A DNA stretch of 39,137 nucleotides from Patescibacteria group bacterium (GCA_034520665.1 JAXHNJ010000002.1:243166-282302); one strand, 5' to 3'. Positions 1 to 9,192 are shown, numbered from the stretch's first letter. Translations and numbers: made by a program. The notes: generated by a model not told the origin, from the letters alone.

Positions 1-3000
1 CTGAGAACTGACAGTGGGGTTTAAGGTTATTTTTATAATCTCATCCTCTGAAAAACTGTCCTTTAACTGATAACCAACGTAATAATCTCTATCAATAGCA
101 ATATTAGCATCCTGATTTTCCTCATCAATATCGGCTGGTTTCTCATAATTAGCCACTAAACCAACAGTACCCGTAATATCTGAAAAAGAAATATTTTTTC
201 GATCATTCGAATTTAAAACCAGCTCTAATATTTCATTATTTTCAAGACTAACCTCTTTATTCTCCCCGGAAATTGAATAAGAAAAGCTAACCGCTTGACC
301 GTTTAAATTAGGTAAAGCCTTGATTAAATAAGCAATTTGGTCAAGATTGTGGAGATTATTTTCAGCCGGGTGATTAATAGCATAATTAAACAATTCAAAG
401 GCTTTATCAGAGCCTACTATAGCCCCGACAACAGCCGCTTGATAGGAATATTCCGTGTAATCATCGCCTTGAGTGCCAAGATTTATTCTAATATAAGGTT
501 CTTCCTCAACCCCATGGACTTTTATCAAATCATTGAGAAGTGAATGAGCATATTCTTTGGCTCCGATATTGGCAACAGCCCGAATTAAATAGAGTTTAAG
601 CTCAGGAGTTAAATTTTCATTTTGTAAAAACAGATTGATATCAGTTAAAACCGGCTCACCTAAATTGGCCAAACCTAAATAAGCATAAACTGCTTCATCA
701 GTGTTAGTTTGGCTATCCTCTAAAATATCATAAAAATATTCTTTAGCTGCTGTTTTTGAAAATGACTCCGTGTCAGTAGCCAGGGCTTTGGCGGTCAGTA
801 ATATCTCTTCTGATGAATAAGGTAAAAGAGAAATACCTCCCTTTTCAGTCTGATAATGGGAAAAATCAAATGTTTCTGGAGTAGTTTTTTTATCAAAATA
901 GTTATTAAGTAAAACCTGGCTATAATATTGCATCATTTTTTGATCAACTCTATCACCGCCAGAGAAAAGACCCCTTTTCAAAAGATTATAATATTGGCCT
1001 CTTTCCTTATTAGTGAAGGTAAGATTGGTCAAACCATCTTCATTTCCGGAAATATTCAGTCCTTCAGTTAAAGTATAATAATCAACAACGTATTTTTTAT
1101 GATTTGTTTTAATTAAATTAAATTCTTTAGTAACTATATCTTCAAGATTGCCCGCAGTGGCTTTGACTCTTATTTTATGTTTGCCAGCCGGTAAATCCGG
1201 CAGAGAAAATTCTACTAATTCAAAGCTTTTGGCTGTGTATTTTTGGGAAGAGATGTCTTGATCCGGATAATTAACCTCAAAATTTACTTCCTCTCCAGAA
1301 GATAGTTCTTGGCCAAAAGAGCGCAATTTAATTTTGGGCTTGTCATCTGTAAGATAGTTCTTGGCCATTGAGATATTAACAAAAAAGGGCTGAGTTACTA
1401 TTATGGCTGTTTGGCTATCACCTACTTTTAAATCATCGGTTACCGCCTGCACACTGGTCTGCCAAGAGGTAATATTATCCGGAAGTTTAAAATTTACTTT
1501 GGCCTTTCCCTGACCGTCAGTTTGAGCAGTGCCAAAAAAAGCTATATCCTGAAAATTATCCCGACCTGCTTTATTATTATGAACATAAACATTATCAGCA
1601 AAAAAAGTGTGATAATTTTCAATGTGTAAATTATAAACTGTTACCGGTTCATTATGTTTTATAATTGAATTAATGAATATTTTTTTACCGGAAGAAAGCT
1701 CTAACTGATCTCCAAGCTTGGCTCGGCCAATAGGCTGCCAAACCCCATTAAGATAAACAATATGAACGGGGGTGGCTTTTAGAAAACCATTAATTTCAAG
1801 ATATTCATTAAGAAAATGTCTTGATTTACCCACTACTTTAGCTTTAACTAATTTATTTTTATCCGATTTTTCTCTGGTCAAGACATATTCGCCAACTTCT
1901 ACCTGACCAATATTCTTCTGCTCTTTATCTGACATTAATATCTGAGTATCTCCAGTAAAACAGCCACCGCCTTCAGCTCCGATTGAGTCTATTTTTTTAT
2001 GGGAAGTATAAGAAGCAGTAAGAGAAGAAGGAATTTTAGAATATATTTTACTCTGTATGTTTCCCCAACGCTCCCAGGATATCATGGCTAGAGCTTCATC
2101 AATTAAAGAAACATTTACCTCAGCTTTTTTCACTGCATCATTATTTTGATCGGTTACCTCAATAGCTAATTCTGCCTTTTCTCCTGGCTTATAAGCGGCT
2201 TTATCCGGGAACGTTTTAATATTTAATTTTTTAGAATCAGAATCAAATTCAACTATTTTTTGATGAGTAGTATGGTAGGATCGACCGTCAAATACAATAC
2301 CACTAACATAAATATTAGGGGCAAATTTTTCTTCAAACTGAAAACTTAAATTCGCTTGATTGGAGACACCAACATCAAAAATTCCATTCTGGTCTTTAAA
2401 ATAAAGTATTTTATCACTTTCAGACGGTGTAAAAGGAGATTCATTTTTATTTAAAGTTAGTTTAACTTCTTCCTCAATATTATACTTACTATTTTCCGGG
2501 TCAAGTTCTTTTTCTGTAACCAGATAATAACTGTCATAAATAGAGTTCTGGCTGTGATAATAACTAGAATAATTATTTTTAGAATAGTAATAAGTTTCTT
2601 TTTCAGTTACTCTTCCCTGGTTATCATTAGTAGTCACCACTATTTTATAATTTTTTTCGGATTCAGGATTAAAGGAATAAGAAAAAATGCCTTTCTCGTT
2701 TGTAATTAAACTTTCTTCTTCAATTAAATCTTCATGTTTTTCATACCGATAATTTTTTACTGTTTTTTTATTAATAAAATCATAACTGGTGTCTTTTTCT
2801 ATCTTTTCATACCAGAGATGATAAATTTTTAAATCAGCAGAAATATCAGCTACTGGATCACCCTCATAATCCCAAATATATTTATCCGGCTCAGCGTTAA
2901 TTTTATCCAGAGAAACATTATAAATAAGACCTGATATTTCCCCTCCCTTTTTAGCTGTCAGATCAATATCATAATGCGGGCCAAAAACACGAAAATAAGC

Positions 3001-5007
3001 TGTGGCCGTAATATCCGCCACTTCAGAATTTTTAGGATGAACTCTTAAATAGGCGGTATAAGGATAATAATTATTTTGAGTGTAGCTTGTTTCATAACTG
3101 ACTTCTATTTCTCCTTTATCATCAGTCACTCCCTGGCCGTCGCCAAACTTGCCGTTATATTTTAGTTCCAAACCAGAAACCGGGGTGCCGTCAAAAAAGG
3201 AGGCCTTTAACTTATAAACGGCTTTTTCTCCCTCAAAAATTGCTTTTTTAGGAGTAGTTATCTCAATTTTATAGGGAGGTTTGGTATAAGTTTTTATATT
3301 AATAGATTCGCGTGAGATTACTTCTCCATTATCAATAGCTAACAAACTGTAATATCCGGGATTAATATTGGAGAAAGATAATTCACCCTGATAAGTGCCT
3401 TTTTCAGAAATATTGACTGAAGTTTTGGCCAAAGTAGTTATTTTTTCCTCTCCATTAACCCTCTTAGTTTTAGCCAGTTTTATGGTTAAATTCTCTAAAT
3501 TAGAACCATTCCTTTTTTTAGCAATACCCCAAAAGTATATTTTATCTGTTGGCTGGTAAAGATTTCTATTGGGATAGAGATAAGACCAATAATATTTATT
3601 CTGAGCTATGTTTCGTCCCCAATAAGAATAAGAACTGTCTTCTGTAGGCACTAACAAATTTTCACTTCCTTTTGAAAGAGTGAAGAAATAAAGACTGTCT
3701 CTATAATAAATCCCCTCTTCGTCTTGCAACTCTAACGGTGTTTCAAACTCAGCTAACCCCTGACTATCGGTACTGGCCGAAAAATCTTCATTTTCTGAAA
3801 AAGAAATTTTAATATCTGATACTACTTCATCTGAATTAAGGCTGTTTACCCACATAAAAGATTTGTTAGGGCTGCCATAAAAAGCGGTTGATAAAGAGGA
3901 TATTTGTAAAAAAGACTGGTCTTTTTCCTCTCCGGCTTCTGCCTCCACTAAATAATATCCGTTTTTTAAATTATCCGGAAAGAGAATAACTTCATACCAA
4001 AAATTTGTTTGTTGTAAATCAGCTGTAAATGATGAAACTGATTCCAGAGAATCCGTAGGATAAGGCTTGTTTTTCCGGTAGAGACTAGCCCAATAAGGTA
4101 TGTCTTTATACTGCTCTATCACCGCATTTTTATAGGCTTCAAAATTATGAAATTTCCAAACCTTAACCTCTACAGAATTAGCCTCGGTACCTCTTTCATA
4201 AAGACTTAAGACAGGAGCGTCATTATTTGGAAATTCATAAAAGTTATCTATAAATCTAAAGCTTGAATAGGAGGTTGATTCTTCACTGGCTTCAGTTTCA
4301 AATCTAAAAACAATTTCTTTAGACAGTTTTTTATCCGTACCAGCCAAAGGCAGACCTTTTTTTATTTTTACTGTGTAGAGAGTGGCTGGCTTCAAGCTCT
4401 TAGGAACAAAAACTAATGTTTTCCTGTATTTTTTAAAATTACCCTCAGGCTTCGGTTGAATTTCAATGTAATCCTCATAATTTTCATAATTTTCATGTGA
4501 AAAAGTTATTTCAATTCCTGAATCAAGCGGCACGCTAGTAGCTTTATCCCTAGGCAAAGTACTGGTAATTTTAAAAATATCTTTTGTTTGAAAAGCCCAG
4601 GCAAATTCTTTTTCTTGACCTGGGTTTGGTTTTACAGTATTAATTTTGAAGTTATAAATGGTATTTGTGGCCAGTTCTTTTTCCGGAACAATTTTAAAGG
4701 TTTTATTATTAGAAGATTCCAGTTTATAATTTAATGAAGGGCTAATAGCTAAAGCCGTTTTAACCTTATCTTTTTCAACAGCGTGCTGGCTGTCCAAAGT
4801 AAAAGAAGAATTTTTATCCACCCCCAAAGAATCTATATTATCGGCTCTTAAAGTAAAGTCATAATCTATTTCTGAAACAAGGGGAGGTTTTTCTGTATTT
4901 GTATTTTTTATGAGCTCACTTTTAAAAAAGAACTGCCAAGTAGTAAAAGCCGCTATGATCAGGGTTAAAGCCAAAGCTAAGGTTAGAAAAGATTTTTTAT
5001 AAAGCAT
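1..5007 (-). CDS. Alpha-2-macroglobulin family surface protein with internal Hint domain (3' end outside window)
   Basis: Read on the minus strand from ATG at 5007 there are 1669 codons without a stop before the window edge, so the C-terminus is missing. The start MLYKKSFLTLALALTL is a signal/anchor segment. A Big_5-like domain lies near residues 140-240. The MG2-type motif NRNLYQPTDKIYFWG is near 480. A bait-region domain ends in a glycine-rich hinge near 1012-1015, and the A2M domain follows near 1147-1190 (LPDNITSWQ). Family members trap or inhibit proteases at the cell envelope. A Hint domain of 129 residues interrupts the hinge (separate entry). Where family members carry the C-x-E-Q thioester, this protein reads SGGDRVDQ (about residue 1345), with no Cys, so covalent trapping is unlikely. 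The gene lies 111 nt downstream of a membrane-anchored protein gene and may be expressed with it. No clear Shine-Dalgarno is visible. Family assignment is firm; the actual target protease is unknown. Confidence 0.88.
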   Translation of the reverse strand, partial: MLYKKSFLTLALALTLIIAAFTTWQFFFKSELIKNTNTEKPPLVSEIDYDFTLRADNIDSLGVDKNSSFTLDSQHAVEKDKVKTALAISPSLNYKLESSNNKTFKIVPEKELATNTIYNFKINTVKPNPGQEKEFAWAFQTKDIFKITSTLPRDKATSVPLDSGIEITFSHENYENYEDYIEIQPKPEGNFKKYRKTLVFVPKSLKPATLYTVKIKKGLPLAGTDKKLSKEIVFRFETEASEESTSYSSFRFIDNFYEFPNNDAPVLSLYERGTEANSVEVKVWKFHNFEAYKNAVIEQYKDIPYWASLYRKNKPYPTDSLESVSSFTADLQQTNFWYEVILFPDNLKNGYYLVEAEAGEEKDQSFLQISSLSTAFYGSPNKSFMWVNSLNSDEVVSDIKISFSENEDFSASTDSQGLAEFETPLELQDEEGIYYRDSLYFFTLSKGSENLLVPTEDSSYSYWGRNIAQNKYYWSYLYPNRNLYQPTDKIYFWGIAKKRNGSNLENLTIKLAKTKRVNGEEKITTLAKTSVNISEKGTYQGELSFSNINPGYYSLLAIDNGEVISRESINIKTYTKPPYKIEITTPKKAIFEGEKAVYKLKASFFDGTPVSGLELKYNGKFGDGQGVTDDKGEIEVSYETSYTQNNYYPYTAYLRVHPKNSEVADITATAYFRVFGPHYDIDLTAKKGGEISGLIYNVSLDKINAEPDKYIWDYEGDPVADISADLKIYHLWYEKIEKDTSYDFINKKTVKNYRYEKHEDLIEEESLITNEKGIFSYSFNPESEKNYKIVVTTNDNQGRVTEKETYYYSKNNYSSYYHSQNSIYDSYYLVTEKELDPENSKYNIEEEVKLTLNKNESPFTPSESDKILYFKDQNGIFDVGVSNQANLSFQFEEKFAPNIYVSGIVFDGRSYHTTHQKIVEFDSDSKKLNIKTFPDKAAYKPGEKAELAIEVTDQNNDAVKKAEVNVSLIDEALAMISWERWGNIQSKIYSKIPSSLTASYTSHKKIDSIGAEGGGCFTGDTQILMSDKEQKNIGQVEVGEYVLTREKSDKNKLVKAKVVGKSRHFLNEYLEINGFLKATPVHIVYLNGVWQPIGRAKLGDQLELSSGKKIFINSIIKHNEPVTVYNLHIENYHTFFADNVYVHNNKAGRDNFQDIAFFGTAQTDGQGKAKVNFKLPDNITSWQTSVQAVTDDLKVGDSQTAIIVTQPFFVNISMAKNYLTDDKPKIKLRSFGQELSSGEEVNFEVNYPDQDISSQKYTAKSFELVEFSLPDLPAGKHKIRVKATAGNLEDIVTKEFNLIKTNHKKYVVDYYTLTEGLNISGNEDGLTNLTFTNKERGQYYNLLKRGLFSGGDRVDQKMMQYYSQVLLNNYFDKKTTPETFDFSHYQTEKGGISLLPYSSEEILLTAKALATDTESFSKTAAKEYFYDILEDSQTNTDEAVYAYLGLANLGEPVLTDINLFLQNENLTPELKLYLIRAVANIGAKEYAHSLLNDLIKVHGVEEEPYIRINLGTQGDDYTEYSYQAAVVGAIVGSDKAFELFNYAINHPAENNLHNLDQIAYLIKALPNLNGQAVSFSYSISGENKEVSLENNEILELVLNSNDRKNISFSDITGTVGLVANYEKPADIDEENQDANIAIDRDYYVGYQLKDSFSEDEIIKITLNPTVSSQ
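1576..1962 (-). other. Hint (intein-like/BIL-type) domain inside the macroglobulin bait region
   Basis: Residues 1016-1144 of the macroglobulin. The segment opens with CFTGDTQIL (block A, catalytic Cys), has the block B pattern T-x-x-H in KATPVHIVYLNG, block F YNLHIENYHTFFADN, and ends in VHN. At 129 residues it is a mini-Hint without an endonuclease. The residue after the terminal HN is Asn, not Cys, Ser or Thr, which fits A-type bacterial intein-like domains rather than canonical inteins. Immediately before it is GAEGGG and immediately after it NKAGRDNFQDIAFF, the normal A2M hinge and domain start. Expected chemistry from the family: N-S acyl shift at Cys1016 and Asn cyclisation, giving self-cleavage or splicing. 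Whether it cleaves here is inference. Confidence 0.88.
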
Positions 5008-5008
5008 A

Positions 5009-5055
5009 AAATTTATTTATTATTTAATATATTAGTACTATAAAATTTACCCGCC
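5009..5055 (-). repeat. 47-bp dispersed repeat directly before the macroglobulin start codon (copy A)
   Basis: On the minus strand this runs from GGCGGGTAAATTTTATAG to AAATTT just ahead of the ATG at 5007. It matches 19511-19557 on the plus strand at 44 of 47 positions; a looser ATT-rich match extends upstream of both. It contains the palindromes TAGTACTA and AATATATT. It may carry the promoter of the macroglobulin gene. The first bases also close a possible 15-codon hydrophobic ORF (5047-5094, minus, MKNAIIIILVIIIGG), which is too short to call. Confidence 0.6.
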
Positions 5056-5118
5056 AATAATAATCACTAAAATAATAATAATGGCGTTTTTCATAATTTT
5101 TATTATTAATTATAAAAA

Positions 5119-5877
5119 TTATATTTCAGTAAAGATTAAATCATAACTAACTACTGGATCACTGTTAGCTATTACTTCGGAATCATCAGCTCCCCAGCCA
5201 CCGGTTTCGCTATCTTCTTTATAAAAGGCAGCCGAGTCATAGACTTCTAAAAGATCTCTTTTTAAAACATTATTGATATCAAAAGTTTGGTCGTTATAAT
5301 GAAGACCATAGGCCTGATAAAAAGTGCTGGTCGTTTTAAAAGGCTCCCGTATTTCCGGGCAGTCTAAATAAACATCAGTGGCTTCAGATAAACCACTGGT
5401 CATAGCCAAAATATCAACCATGGTTTCTTTATTACAGTAAATATCCAAAAAAGTACCAGCCATACCTTCAGAACCGGCTTTTTCTTTTTCAACATTATTA
5501 GCCATATAATAATAACCACTGGATAAATCAACCTGAGTCGGTTCAGATTTTGGTAAATTATCATTAACCTTATAAAAATAAGCCACATGAATCGGGTAAT
5601 CCCATTCTTTGTTAATCTTAATCCCGACCCGGCCGTCTACTTTACCGTCAGAAGAAGTGACTGACCAGGTGCTACCATCATATTTCATTAAACTAGCGTA
5701 CGGGTCAGAAGTATTATTAGTATTGGCAATTGAATTATTGGTAATACTAGTGTTAGTATTAGTATTACTTTCCTCACTCTTGTTTAATACAAAATAAACC
5801 CCCATAGCTCCCAGGATCACCAAAATTACTACTATAATTATTACTATTAATTTGCTTGATTTTTTATTGTTTTCCAT
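5119..5877 (-). CDS. Membrane-anchored extracytoplasmic protein, unknown function
   Basis: A 252-residue protein with a short charged N-terminus (MENNKKSSK), one long hydrophobic segment (about residues 10-31) and an Asn/Thr/Ser-rich linker (about 36-58) leading to a polar domain. This is the usual build of a single-pass protein with its domain outside the membrane. I do not recognise the outer domain. The gene sits just upstream of the macroglobulin gene on the same strand, so the two may work together at the envelope. A TATAAT-like -10 lies at 5905-5910 (minus) without a good -35. An AT-only 11-bp hairpin (5093-5122) overlaps the stop codon and is at best a weak terminator. A 20-codon ORF upstream (5942-6004, minus) looks non-coding. 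Confidence 0.75.
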   Translation of the reverse strand: MENNKKSSKLIVIIIVVILVILGAMGVYFVLNKSEESNTNTNTSITNNSIANTNNTSDPYASLMKYDGSTWSVTSSDGKVDGRVGIKINKEWDYPIHVAYFYKVNDNLPKSEPTQVDLSSGYYYMANNVEKEKAGSEGMAGTFLDIYCNKETMVDILAMTSGLSEATDVYLDCPEIREPFKTTSTFYQAYGLHYNDQTFDINNVLKRDLLEVYDSAAFYKEDSETGGWGADDSEVIANSDPVVSYDLIFTEI

Positions 5878-6043
5878 AATTTTTAATTAGTATTAAGCAT
5901 TTTTATTATACTACAAAATTTTAAATAATTAAATTAGCCCATTAAATCTTTTTGGATTCATTGAGCTTATTTTGCGTAATATTAATTTCTCTTTTTTTAA
6001 CCATAAAATGGCCAAAGTATTTATAACCCCAAAAAGTTTCCCT

Positions 6044-8704
6044 CTAACTTTCAAAATCAAGCCAATGGTACCGGTTATTAAATAATTTCCATAGATCAAA
6101 AACTAACCAAAGGACAATAAACGAAAGCACGGGCATGAGCCATCCGCTTATTCCAATCGGCGCTGTTTCGAATATATGTCTGGCCGGCGTATAAATAATA
6201 ATAATGGTAGCCACTAATGAAATAAGAGAGGCATAAACCAAATAAGGATTGACAAAAAGAGAGCGGCCAAATACCCCTTTTCTAAATGAACGGAAATTAA
6301 AAGCCGAAGCAATTTCCAAACTAATTAGCGTAGCCAAAGCCACGGTCCGGGAATAGACAATATCATAACCCAAAATATTAAAAGAAATATAAAAAGAAAT
6401 TAAAGTTAAGAGAGCCATAAAAAGCCCGTTACCTAATAACAATAAAGCAAAATCTTTAGTGAGAATACGTGCTTTTTTTCGCGGTTTTTCTGACATCAAA
6501 TCACCCGAAGAAGGGTTAAGGCCGAGAGTGATGGCCGGGAAATTATCCGTGACCAAATTCATAAACAAAATCTGCAGCGCCAGCAAAAGAGGCACAAGCC
6601 AGCCCAAAAACGGAGCTAACAACACACCAACAAAAATAATAAGCAACTCGGCTACATTAACCGATAACTGATAAGCCACAAATTTACGGATATTCTTAAA
6701 AATAGTCCGTCCTTCCCGAATAGCATAAACAATAGTGGCAAAATTATCATCTTTTAAGGTAAGATCCGCCACTGAGCGGGAAACATCGGTTCCGTTTTTG
6801 CCCATGGCTACTCCAATATGCGCTTCCTTAAGAGCCGGGGCGTCATTAACCCCATCCCCGGTCATAGTGACAATCTCGCCATTAGTTTTTAGAGCTTGCA
6901 CCAACCGCAGCTTATGCTCGGGTTTAACCCGGGCAAAAATAACCTTTTCACTAATAATATTTTCTAATTCCTCATCAGTGGCTTGCTCAATCTGGCGGCC
7001 CAACATAGTCTTTCCAGAAAGCCCAATCTGTCTGGCGACTGCTATGGCCGTTTCCTGATAATCGCCGGTAATTAACTTAACCCCAATACCAGCCTGCCGG
7101 CAATTGTCAATGGCTTCCTTGACTTCTTCGCGCGGCGGATCATCCATACCCAAAAGACCCAAAAAAATTAAGTCCTCTTCAAAATCATCTTTATTAAATT
7201 TCTTAATTGGTTTATAAGCCACGGCTAAAGTACGCATTGATTTTTTGGCTAACGATTCCTGAATTTTTTCTATACGCTCACGGCTTTTTTGATTCAGATG
7301 TTTTCGGCCCTGGCTAGTCTCTATAAAAGAGCATTTATCAATCATCATTTCCAGAGCTCCCTTAGTATAAACAAAATTTCCTTCAGGCGTTCGACAGAGT
7401 ACAGACATTTTTTTGCGTTCAGAATTAAAGGGTATTTCTTCCGCTCGTTCGGCCATTAAATCATCTTTAAAAATCCCGGCTTTAGCAGCCATGACCAAGA
7501 GAGCCGCCTCAGTCACACTGCCAATAGGATGATAAACACTTTTTTCGCCGGTCCGCTTGATAGCAGCATCATTACATAAAACACTAGCCGTTAAAAGACG
7601 GCTGATAACCGGATTTTCAAGCGGTTTAATTATTTTGTCTTTAATAGAAAATTCGCCTTCGGCTTCAAAACCCGCCCCGGAAACACTGATCAGGCCCTCC
7701 TCACTCCAGATTTTGCTGACGGTCATTTCCCCTCGGGTTAGAGTGCCGGTTTTATCACAGCAAATAACAGTTGTTTCTCCCAAAGTTTCAATAATAGACA
7801 TCCGGTTGACAATAGCATTTTTTTTAGCCATACGATGAGCGCCAACTGACAGAGTAGAGATTAAAACAACTGGAAATCCCTCGGGAAAAGCTGAAATAGA
7901 AAGAGCAATTACTAAAATTATAATATTATAGATGTGTTCCTGAGAGAAAACAGAAGTTCGGAAGAGCATCAAAGCACCAGTAGCCACAGAAATAACTACG
8001 GCCACAATAACCATATAGAGGGCAATGCGATTGATTTTTTTTTGCAGAGGAAGCTCTTTCACCGACTCGCTAATACTGCGGGAAATTTCTCCGAATTTTG
8101 TGTTCATACCAGTATGAACAACCATTGCCAAACAATGCCCGTAAAAAACATAAGTACCCATAAAAACCTGATTTTCCGCTTTGGCTTTATTTATATTCTT
8201 GACCGCAAATTTCCGGACCTCTTTTGATTCACCGGTTAAAGTAGATTCATTTACCTGTAATTCTTTTTCTTCAATGACCACGGCATCAGCCGGTATTTTT
8301 TCTCCGGTTCGCAAAACTAAAACATCACCAGAGACAATTTCAGAAGAGGGAATTTCAACTTCCACTCCGTCTCTTTTTACCACAGAAATTGGCAAAAGCA
8401 TGCCTTTGAGGGCTTTAATGGCTTTTTCTGACCGGTATTCCTGTATAAAGCCGGTAACAATTATAACTAAAATCACCGCTATAACTGTATAAGCAGTAAT
8501 TGATTTATCAACCATAAAGGAAAGAATCACCGCCCCTAAAAGTAAGTAAACAACAAAATTCCCCCTAATTTGGCGGAGAAAAATAAAAAAAGGCGAAACG
8601 TTACCAACCGAATGGATTTCATTAGGACCATACCGGGCTAGTAATTTTTTTGCCTTATGGGTAGAGAGGCCGTTTGTAGATGGTTTTTGTTTTTGTTTTT
8701 TCAT
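6044..8704 (-). CDS. P-type cation-transporting ATPase, SERCA/PMCA-like (P2) Ca2+ type
   Basis: An 886-residue protein of full family length. It shows an N-terminal cation-ATPase domain (GLSTHKAKKLLARYGPNEI), the actuator motif TGES (157-160), the phosphorylation motif CCDKTGTLT with D317, the nucleotide-domain KGA motif, TGDYQETA, and the hinge TGDGVNDAPALKEA. M4 carries PEGFP (274-278; SERCA has PEGLP). M5 has NVAELLIIF and M6 has NLVTDNFPA, so the Asn, Glu, Thr and Asp ligands of the two SERCA calcium sites are in place. It therefore probably pumps Ca2+ out of the cytoplasm using ATP; other divalent ions (Mn2+) are possible. It has its own promoter (8730-8758) and is divergent from the reverse-transcriptase unit. 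No neighbouring gene suggests a pathway. Confidence 0.93.
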   Translation of the reverse strand: MKKQKQKPSTNGLSTHKAKKLLARYGPNEIHSVGNVSPFFIFLRQIRGNFVVYLLLGAVILSFMVDKSITAYTVIAVILVIIVTGFIQEYRSEKAIKALKGMLLPISVVKRDGVEVEIPSSEIVSGDVLVLRTGEKIPADAVVIEEKELQVNESTLTGESKEVRKFAVKNINKAKAENQVFMGTYVFYGHCLAMVVHTGMNTKFGEISRSISESVKELPLQKKINRIALYMVIVAVVISVATGALMLFRTSVFSQEHIYNIIILVIALSISAFPEGFPVVLISTLSVGAHRMAKKNAIVNRMSIIETLGETTVICCDKTGTLTRGEMTVSKIWSEEGLISVSGAGFEAEGEFSIKDKIIKPLENPVISRLLTASVLCNDAAIKRTGEKSVYHPIGSVTEAALLVMAAKAGIFKDDLMAERAEEIPFNSERKKMSVLCRTPEGNFVYTKGALEMMIDKCSFIETSQGRKHLNQKSRERIEKIQESLAKKSMRTLAVAYKPIKKFNKDDFEEDLIFLGLLGMDDPPREEVKEAIDNCRQAGIGVKLITGDYQETAIAVARQIGLSGKTMLGRQIEQATDEELENIISEKVIFARVKPEHKLRLVQALKTNGEIVTMTGDGVNDAPALKEAHIGVAMGKNGTDVSRSVADLTLKDDNFATIVYAIREGRTIFKNIRKFVAYQLSVNVAELLIIFVGVLLAPFLGWLVPLLLALQILFMNLVTDNFPAITLGLNPSSGDLMSEKPRKKARILTKDFALLLLGNGLFMALLTLISFYISFNILGYDIVYSRTVALATLISLEIASAFNFRSFRKGVFGRSLFVNPYLVYASLISLVATIIIIYTPARHIFETAPIGISGWLMPVLSFIVLWLVFDLWKLFNNRYHWLDFES

Positions 8705-8729
8705 TATTTTAATTTTACAGCCTAACTAC

Positions 8730-8758
8730 ATTATAACATAAATAAGCGTTTTTTTCAA
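8730..8758 (-). promoter_or_regulatory. Promoter of the P-type ATPase gene
   Basis: On the minus strand TTGAAA (8758-8753), a 17-nt spacer and TATAAT (8735-8730) preceded by TG, an extended -10. Transcription would begin about 20 nt before the ATG at 8704. Confidence 0.65.
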
Positions 8759-8785
8759 ATGCTTGTATTAGTCCAACCGATTCAT

Positions 8786-8814
8786 TTGACAATAACAAAA
8801 CACTTTTATAATAT
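8786..8814 (+). promoter_or_regulatory. Consensus promoter of the structured RNA
   Basis: TTGACA at 8786-8791 and TAATAT at 8809-8814 with a 17-nt spacer. A second -10 reading, TATAAT at 8807-8812, gives a 15-nt spacer. The start of transcription is expected near 8820-8822, just before the first hairpin. No ORF follows for about 370 nt, so it drives a non-coding RNA. Confidence 0.75.
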
Positions 8815-8820
8815 TAAAAT

Positions 8821-9109
8821 AGAGCCGAACTGGTAGTCTAATCGCTAAAGACTACCAGGAGATCTGAGAGTCACAAAGAGAGTTCATTCGAAAAGCAGCA
8901 AGGAGGAGCACAAAAACCGCTTTACACAAGTAAAGCGCCGGAAATTCCTGAAAAGGAATATTCCTCTTATTTTTTCCTTTCTATTTTTCTTTTCTCTTGG
9001 TACGCGTAAGAACCTCAGTGGTCAAGCCCAGTAAAAATGAATTGTTTGACTCTCAGATCTTACTGAGGTTAAATTAAATGTTCTTTAAACCCGCCTTGCG
9101 GGTTTTTTT
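8821..9109 (+). ncRNA. Structured RNA upstream of the reverse transcriptase (candidate msr-msd-like or template RNA)
   Basis: This stretch is bounded by a strong promoter and an intrinsic terminator and holds no convincing ORF. Visible helices: a perfect 10-bp hairpin CTGGTAGTCT/AGACTACCAG (8830-8839/8849-8858); a perfect 14-bp long-range pair AGATCTGAGAGTCA/TGACTCTCAGATCT (8860-8873/9047-9060), placed like retron a1/a2; an 8-bp hairpin CGCTTTAC/GTAAAGCG (8918-8925/8930-8937); a 6-bp hairpin with a GAAA tetraloop (8944-8959); and AACCTCAGT/ACTGAGGTT (9011-9019/9062-9070), which crosses the long-range pair and so predicts a pseudoknot. A purine-rich stretch (8875-8910) and a pyrimidine tract (8961-8998) lie inside. 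Position next to the RT suggests it is the RT's RNA partner. It lacks the long msd hairpin of classical retrons, so the type is uncertain. Confidence 0.7.
9087..9109 (+). terminator. Intrinsic terminator between the structured RNA and the RT gene
   Basis: AAACCCGC (9087-9094), 3-nt loop, GCGGGTTT (9098-9105), then T to 9109. It ends the RNA 84 nt before the RT start codon, so the RT needs read-through or its own weak promoter. Confidence 0.85.
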
Positions 9110-9192
9110 CTTATTTGCTAAAATACTCTAACTATAAACAGCTTACAAGCTCTTTGAAAAAATATAAGATAAAAATTTTAGGAGGTCAAAAA

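Noticed and set aside
5047-5094. 15-codon hydrophobic peptide upstream of the macroglobulin
   Set aside because: No ribosome site; the related repeat at 19511 does not keep the frame, so the similarity is at DNA level.
8181-8492. Plus-strand ORFs across the ATPase, primase and permease genes
   Set aside because: They are antisense shadows of well-supported genes, with unlikely composition and no ribosome sites.
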